Part shown: positions 5,738 through 9,610 of the stretch, piece by piece
How the letters are laid out: each line of letters opens with the position of its first letter
Numbering within the stretch: position 1 is the stretch's first letter
NCBI GenBank assembly: GCA_035504175.1
Contig: DATJSJ010000282.1
Location: forward strand, 1-9,610
Direction of reading: 5' to 3'
DNA from: DATJSJ01 sp035504175
Lineage (GTDB): Bacteria > Pseudomonadota > Alphaproteobacteria > Acetobacterales > Acetobacteraceae
Length of the DNA: 9,610 nt
The notes under the pieces: model-generated
Told to the model about the DNA's origin: nothing
The model's database searches: none
What the model saw: the letters and a program-made list of their open reading frames with translations, nothing else
Translations under genes and position numbers: made by a program

Positions 5738-6418
5738 ATGGCGGTCGCCCTGATCGTGGCGGCGGGGCGAGGCACCCGCATGGGCGGACCGGTCCCCAAG
5801 CAGTACCGCCTGCTGGGCGGGGTGGCGGTGATCCGCCATACGATCCTGGCCTTTTGCGACCACGCCGGCATCGGTGGGGTGCAGGCGGTGATCCACCCGG
5901 CCGACCGGGCACTCTATGCCAAAGCGGTTGCCGGGCTGGACCTGCCGGAGCCGGTGCTGGGCGGCGCGACCCGGCAGGAATCGGTGCGGCAGGGCCTGGA
6001 GGCCTTCGCCCCGACGGCGCCGGACAAGGTGCTGATCCACGACGCGGTGCGCCCCTTCGTTGCGACCGCGACCATCACTGCCGTGCTGGCTGCGCTCGAC
6101 CGGCATGCAGCGGTGCTGGCCGGCGTGCCGGTGTCGGACACTCTGAAGCGCTGCCGCGACGGGGTGGTGGAAGCGACGATCGACCGGCGTGACGTCTGGC
6201 GGGCGCAGACGCCGCAGGGCTTCGATTTCGCCCGCATCCTGGCGGCACACCGGGCGGCGGCGGCCGAGGCGATCGAGCTCACCGACGATGCGATGGTCGC
6301 CGAGCGGGCAGGGCTTGCGGTTGCCATGGTCGAGGGCGGCGAGGACGCGTTCAAGATCACCACCGAAGCCGACCTGGCCCGCGCCGAGCAGGTGCTGCGG
6401 CTTCGTCTCCCGGGCTGA
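5738..6418 (+). CDS. ispD: 2-C-methyl-D-erythritol 4-phosphate cytidylyltransferase (IspD)
   Basis: Third enzyme of the MEP isoprenoid pathway: transfers CMP from CTP to 2-C-methyl-D-erythritol 4-phosphate. The 226-residue protein carries the full signature set. These are the nucleotide-binding loop AAGRGTRMG with PKQY (8-23, catalytic-type Arg14 and Lys21), GGATRQESVRQGL (75-87), HDAVRPF (101-107), VSDTLKR (132-138), RDVWRAQTPQGF (151-162), ELTDDA (180-185) and FKITTEADL (205-213). The ATG at 5738 is preferred over the upstream TTG at 5645: it begins the family's normal N-terminus and has AGAGGA 10 nt upstream. In many alphaproteobacteria IspD is fused to IspF. Here the protein stops at the end of the IspD domain and no IspF sequence follows in any frame before the next gene. 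Confidence 0.96.
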   Translation: MAVALIVAAGRGTRMGGPVPKQYRLLGGVAVIRHTILAFCDHAGIGGVQAVIHPADRALYAKAVAGLDLPEPVLGGATRQESVRQGLEAFAPTAPDKVLIHDAVRPFVATATITAVLAALDRHAAVLAGVPVSDTLKRCRDGVVEATIDRRDVWRAQTPQGFDFARILAAHRAAAAEAIELTDDAMVAERAGLAVAMVEGGEDAFKITTEADLARAEQVLRLRLPG

Positions 6419-6465
6419 GCTGGCCGCGACGGCGTGCGCGGGGGGCCGATCGGCCGGCGGAGGCC

Positions 6466-6493
6466 GTGTCGGCAACGCGAATCCCGGTATGAT
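6466..6493 (+). promoter_or_regulatory. Promoter candidate for the serine hydrolase gene
   Basis: TATGAT at 6488-6493 matches the sigma-70 -10 consensus at five of six positions. A poor GTGTCG sits 16 bp upstream at 6466-6471. The -10 lies 29 bp before the ATG at 6523, implying a leader of a little over 20 nt. A perfect 12-bp palindrome (6444-6455, GGCCGATCGGCC) lies just upstream of the promoter. It could be an operator or the end of the ispD transcript. Confidence 0.4.
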
Positions 6494-6522
6494 CCCGCCC
6501 GGGAGACGAATTGGGGGGACCG

Positions 6523-8100
6523 ATGAAACTCGGCGCGGCAGGCCGGCGAGATGTGCTGACCGCTGCCATCGCGGGAGTCGGGACGGCGCTGCAGCCCGGC
6601 CTGTCCCGCGCGGCGGCGTCGGCGGAGGCGGATAACGAGGCGCGAATCCGCGCCATGACGCCCGAGCTGGAAGCGGTCATCGGACGCGGCATGAAGGCGT
6701 ACGACGTACCGGCCCTTGCGATCGGCATCGTCGCCAGAGACCGGCTGGCTTATGCACGCGGCTTCGGAGTGCGCAGCCGGCAGAGCGGCGGCCAGGTCGG
6801 CACGCGAACCGTCTTCCAGATCGGCTCCGCCACCAAGGGTTTCCTCGCGACGACGCTGGCCCTGATGGTCGAACGCGGACGCCTGCGCTGGGACGATCGC
6901 ATCGTCGACCTCGATCCCGGCTTCGCGCTTGCCGATCCGTGGGTGACGCGGGAGTTTCGCGTCTTCGATCTGCTCGCGCAGCGATCCGGGCTGCCGCCCT
7001 ATGCCAATGACGCGCTCGGCATCATGGGCCTGGACGAGACCGCGCTGATCCGCTCGCTGCGTTACGTCGAGCCGGTGTCGAGCTTCCGCTCCACTTTCGC
7101 CTACACCAACGTCACGCACATGCTGGCCGGACGGATCGTCGCCAAGGCGGCCGGGGCGGCGGACTGGAATGCGGTGCTGCAGGCCGAGTTGCTCGGTCCG
7201 CTCGGCATGGCGCAATCCACCACCACTGCCGCGGCGATCGAGGGGGCGCCCGACCATGCGGAAGGGTATCGCTGGGCGCCGTCAGGCTCGGTCGAAGTAC
7301 CCTTCACGCAGATCTTTCCGTATGATTTCGGCGGCGCCGGCGACATCAATTCCACCGTCGAGGACATGGCGAACTGGCTGCGGTTGCAGCTCGGCCGGGG
7401 CAGCGTCGCCGGCCACCGCCTGGTTTCGGCCGAGTCATTGGCGGCGACGCACACGCCGAAGGTCGCGGTCTCCGCGACCCAGTCCTATGCCCTGGGCTGG
7501 GTGGTGCGGCAGACGCCGAACGGCACGGTGATCTGGCACAATGGCGGCACCAGCGCCTTCGGTTCCTATGTCGGCTTCGCGCCGGATCACGACGCGGGCG
7601 TGGTGGTGCTGACGAATGCGACGAATGTCGGCCTGCCGGATGCGATCGGCGCCTGGACGATGGACCGGCTGCTTGGCAATCCGGACGTCGACTACGTCAC
7701 GATGGTGTTGAAGCAGGCCGTGGCCGGGTTCGAACGCGACGCGGCACTGTTCACCCGTCCCACGACGCCGCGGCCGGCCCCGCCGCTCGCACGGCTCGCC
7801 GGGAGGTTCGACAATCCGGGCATCGGGCGGGCGGACGTTGCCGTCGAGGGGGCGGGGCTGGTGATGACGCTGGCGGCCTGCGGGGCGCGGCTGGCGTTTG
7901 ATCCGTGGGATGGCGGCGTGTTCACCGTGCGGCTGCTGGGCGACGGGCGGTTCGCGGCCATTGCCGCGAATCTCGGGCCGCAGCCCAGCGGCTTCGCGCA
8001 ATTCCAGATCGGCAAGGATGGTCGTCTCGACCGGCTGCTGCTGTCGATGAGCGACGGGCAGGCCTATCCGTTCCAGCGGACCGCCCTATCGCGCGGCTGA
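6523..8100 (+). CDS. Exported serine beta-lactamase-like hydrolase (PF00144 type)
   Basis: Serine hydrolase of the beta-lactamase/class C/penicillin-binding-protein-like superfamily, 525 residues. The N-terminus has a twin-arginine-type signal (RRDVL at 8-12, hydrophobic segment, then Ala-rich cleavage region near 29-34), so the enzyme is probably periplasmic. Catalytic motifs are intact: SATK at 102-105 (nucleophile Ser102, base Lys105), YTN at 194-196, and HNGG at 339-342 in place of the KTG triad. The QRSGLPPY segment (153-160) is also typical of the superfamily. Residues about 415-525 form a separate beta-rich tail, as in relatives with a C-terminal lipocalin-like or DUF3471 domain. The substrate cannot be read from sequence; esterase, peptidase and beta-lactamase activities are all possible. 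The ATG at 6523 has a GGGGGGA purine run just upstream, so it is preferred over TTG 6511. Confidence 0.9.
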   Translation: MKLGAAGRRDVLTAAIAGVGTALQPGLSRAAASAEADNEARIRAMTPELEAVIGRGMKAYDVPALAIGIVARDRLAYARGFGVRSRQSGGQVGTRTVFQIGSATKGFLATTLALMVERGRLRWDDRIVDLDPGFALADPWVTREFRVFDLLAQRSGLPPYANDALGIMGLDETALIRSLRYVEPVSSFRSTFAYTNVTHMLAGRIVAKAAGAADWNAVLQAELLGPLGMAQSTTTAAAIEGAPDHAEGYRWAPSGSVEVPFTQIFPYDFGGAGDINSTVEDMANWLRLQLGRGSVAGHRLVSAESLAATHTPKVAVSATQSYALGWVVRQTPNGTVIWHNGGTSAFGSYVGFAPDHDAGVVVLTNATNVGLPDAIGAWTMDRLLGNPDVDYVTMVLKQAVAGFERDAALFTRPTTPRPAPPLARLAGRFDNPGIGRADVAVEGAGLVMTLAACGARLAFDPWDGGVFTVRLLGDGRFAAIAANLGPQPSGFAQFQIGKDGRLDRLLLSMSDGQAYPFQRTALSRG

Positions 8101-8122
8101 AGGCGCGGGCCGGTCTCGGGGC

Positions 8123-8152
8123 TTGTCCGGGCCGCGCCCCTGTGTCTTATCG
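8123..8152 (+). promoter_or_regulatory. Weak promoter candidate for mtnK
   Basis: TTGTCC (8123-8128) and TTATCG (8147-8152) are 18 bp apart in the 87-bp gap between the hydrolase stop and the mtnK start. Both hexamers match the sigma-70 consensus only partly. I see no riboswitch-like conserved structure (for example of SAM type) in this short leader. Confidence 0.3.
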
Positions 8153-8187
8153 GCGGGGTCGAGCAACGGCCGGGCCGGAGGGAGGAC

Positions 8188-9492
8188 ATGCCAGACGCCA
8201 CGGAACCCGGGGCGGGCCAGGCGTCGGCCGCGTGCCCCGCGGGCTACCGCATTCTCGACGTGGAGGGGCTGCGCGCCATGCTGGCGGATGTCGCGTCCCT
8301 GCGGGCGCGGCTGGGCGGGCCGCCGGACTCGTGGCGCATCAACGAGGTGAGCGACGGCAACCTCAACGCGGTGTTCATCGCCGAGGGACCGGCGGGGGCG
8401 GTCTGCGCCAAGCAGGCGCTGCCCTATGTGCGCGTCGATCAGGCCTGGGCAATGCCGCTCGAGCGCATCGTCTTCGAGCACGAGTATATGCGGCGCACCG
8501 GCCCGCATGTCGGCGCGCTTGCGCCCGAGATCTATCACTACGACCCGACGCTGTACTGCCTGGTGATGCAGCTTCTGTCGCCGCACATCATCCTGCGCCG
8601 CGGCCTGATCGCGCGGCGGTGCTATCCGCGCGCGGCGGCCGATATCGGCGAGTACGTCGCCCGTGCCTGCTTTGCCACCTCCGCGCTGGCGCGCCCGTTC
8701 GAAGTCGCGTTCGACGCGCTGTCCCTGTTTGCGCGCAACCAGGCGCTGCTGCGCATCTCGGTCGATCTCATCTTCACCGATCCGTATCGCATCGCGCCAC
8801 GCAACCGCTGGACCGCGCCTTATCTCGACGGCATCGCCGCCGAGTTCCGCCGCGACGCGGGGTTGAAGCTCGCCGCGGCGCGGTGGGGGCGGCGATTCCT
8901 GACCTGCCCGCAGGCGCTGCTGCACGGCGACCTGCATTCCGGCTCGGTGATGGCGACCGAGGACGACACGCGGGTGATCGACGGCGAGTTCAGCTTCATG
9001 GGGCCGATCGGCTTCGACTGTGGTGCGTTCATCGCCAACCTGCTGCTCAACGCCTTCGCGCAGCCCGGGCATGGCGGCGAGGCGGCGGCGTGCCGGGATT
9101 TCCAGGCCTGGGTGCTGAGCCAGGCGGAGGTGTTCTGGGCGCGGTTTTCCGAGCGCTTCCTGGCGCTGTGGCAGCAAGAGGCGGCGGGCGACGTCTATCC
9201 CGCGGATCTGTTCGCCGATCCTGACGGCGCACGGCGGCTGCAGCAGGAGCGGGTCGCGTTCGTCGACGGCGTGTGGACCGATACGGTCGGGTTCGCGGCG
9301 ATGAAGATGATCCGCCGGATCCTGGGCTTCGCCCACGTGCTGGATTTCGAATCGATCGCCGATCCGGCGGTGCGGAGCGCCTGCGAGGCAGGGGCGCTCT
9401 GCTTCGCGCGGCGGATGCTGCTCGAACCCGAGGCGTTTCCGACCCCGGCGGCGCTGACCGCGGCGGCGGCATCGGCCGTCGCCGCGGCATGA
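8188..9492 (+). CDS. mtnK: S-methyl-5-thioribose kinase (MtnK)
   Basis: Phosphorylates 5-methylthioribose to its 1-phosphate in the methionine salvage pathway, using ATP. The fold is that of the aminoglycoside/choline-kinase-like phosphotransferases. The 434-residue protein contains EVSDGNLN (53-60), a nucleotide-binding Lys75 in AKQALPYVRV, EIYHYD (114-119), FTDPY (196-200), the catalytic-loop HGDLHSGS (246-253, Asp249) and the metal-binding DGEFSFMGPIGFD (265-277, Asp265 and Glu267), followed by IANLLLN. The family usually has DPEF; here the Pro is Gly. It has an N-terminal extension of about 20 residues and an Ala-rich C-terminal tail. GGAGGGAGGA immediately before the ATG is a strong ribosome binding site. 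The usual partner gene mtnA is not in the window. Confidence 0.93.
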   Translation: MPDATEPGAGQASAACPAGYRILDVEGLRAMLADVASLRARLGGPPDSWRINEVSDGNLNAVFIAEGPAGAVCAKQALPYVRVDQAWAMPLERIVFEHEYMRRTGPHVGALAPEIYHYDPTLYCLVMQLLSPHIILRRGLIARRCYPRAAADIGEYVARACFATSALARPFEVAFDALSLFARNQALLRISVDLIFTDPYRIAPRNRWTAPYLDGIAAEFRRDAGLKLAAARWGRRFLTCPQALLHGDLHSGSVMATEDDTRVIDGEFSFMGPIGFDCGAFIANLLLNAFAQPGHGGEAAACRDFQAWVLSQAEVFWARFSERFLALWQQEAAGDVYPADLFADPDGARRLQQERVAFVDGVWTDTVGFAAMKMIRRILGFAHVLDFESIADPAVRSACEAGALCFARRMLLEPEAFPTPAALTAAAASAVAAA

Positions 9493-9495
9493 GGC

Positions 9496-9610
9496 TCAGC
9501 CGGGCCGGTCCTTGAGTTCGACCTCGACGAAGGCAAGCGGCGCGTCGCCGGCGTTGAACACGTCGTGCTCCACCCCGGCCTTGCGGAAATAGGCCACACC
9601 GGGGGCGATC
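9496..9610 (-). CDS. Cupin-domain protein, C-terminal fragment (runs off window)
   Basis: The last 37 codons of a minus-strand gene are visible, ending in a TGA at 9496-9498 and open through the window edge. The translation includes GVAYFRKAGVEHDVFN followed by AFVEVELK. This is the final pair of strands of a small cupin barrel, with a His typical of the metal- or ligand-binding face. The pattern resembles small cupins of the BauB/cytoplasmic type rather than the acireductone dioxygenase MtnD, but too little is present to decide. It converges on mtnK with 3 bp between the two stop codons, leaving no room for a terminator between them. Confidence 0.7.
   Translation of the reverse strand, partial: IAPGVAYFRKAGVEHDVFNAGDAPLAFVEVELKDRPG

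Noticed and set aside
5914..7257. A 447-residue minus-strand open frame opposite ispD and the serine hydrolase
   Set aside because: It spans two genes with intact catalytic motifs on the plus strand and shows no domain of its own.
8086..9336. A 416-residue minus-strand open frame opposite mtnK
   Set aside because: mtnK has its conserved motifs and a strong ribosome binding site. The antisense frame is an Arg/Ala/Asp-rich artefact.

Overview
The window is GC-rich chromosomal DNA from an alphaproteobacterium. DnaK, DnaJ, GrpE and IspD all read as alphaproteobacterial proteins, and the contiguous grpE-dnaK-dnaJ order together with the hairpin-rich intergenic repeats suggests Acetobacteraceae or a close Rhodospirillales relative. 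That placement is an inference. I see no insertion sequence, phage, tRNA, rRNA, CRISPR array or defence system. This is mostly core and housekeeping sequence, and its unexplained parts are small: intergenic structures and one pair of uncharacterised lipoproteins.

Layout. Positions 1-211 hold no gene but carry a dense run of stem-loops, including a mirror-symmetric element (13-155) and two further hairpins leading up to the dnaJ stop. The minus strand from 5531 down to 212 reads, in transcription order: lipoprotein A (5531-4983), its paralogue lipoprotein B (4933-4379), grpE (4258-3620), dnaK (3467-1536) and dnaJ (1351-212). The three chaperone genes form the complete Hsp70 machine: DnaK ATPase, DnaJ co-chaperone and GrpE nucleotide exchange factor. 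Their gaps of 152 and 184 bp contain hairpins. A heat-shock-type promoter candidate lies in front of grpE and is bracketed by a 9-bp inverted repeat. No hrcA gene and no CIRCE operator are visible.

The plus strand from 5738 to 9492 carries ispD (MEP isoprenoid pathway, here a stand-alone enzyme without a fused IspF), a Tat-exported serine beta-lactamase-like hydrolase and mtnK (5-methylthioribose kinase, methionine salvage). Gaps of about 87-104 bp with separate promoter candidates suggest these are single genes rather than one operon. A minus-strand gene encoding the C-terminal end of a cupin protein converges on mtnK with only 3 bp between the stops and runs off the window at 9610.

The items most worth a second look are the covarying mirror-image hairpin pair at 13-155, the inverted repeat around the grpE promoter, and the tandem lipoproteins, which look like divergent relatives of the 17-kDa surface antigen family.
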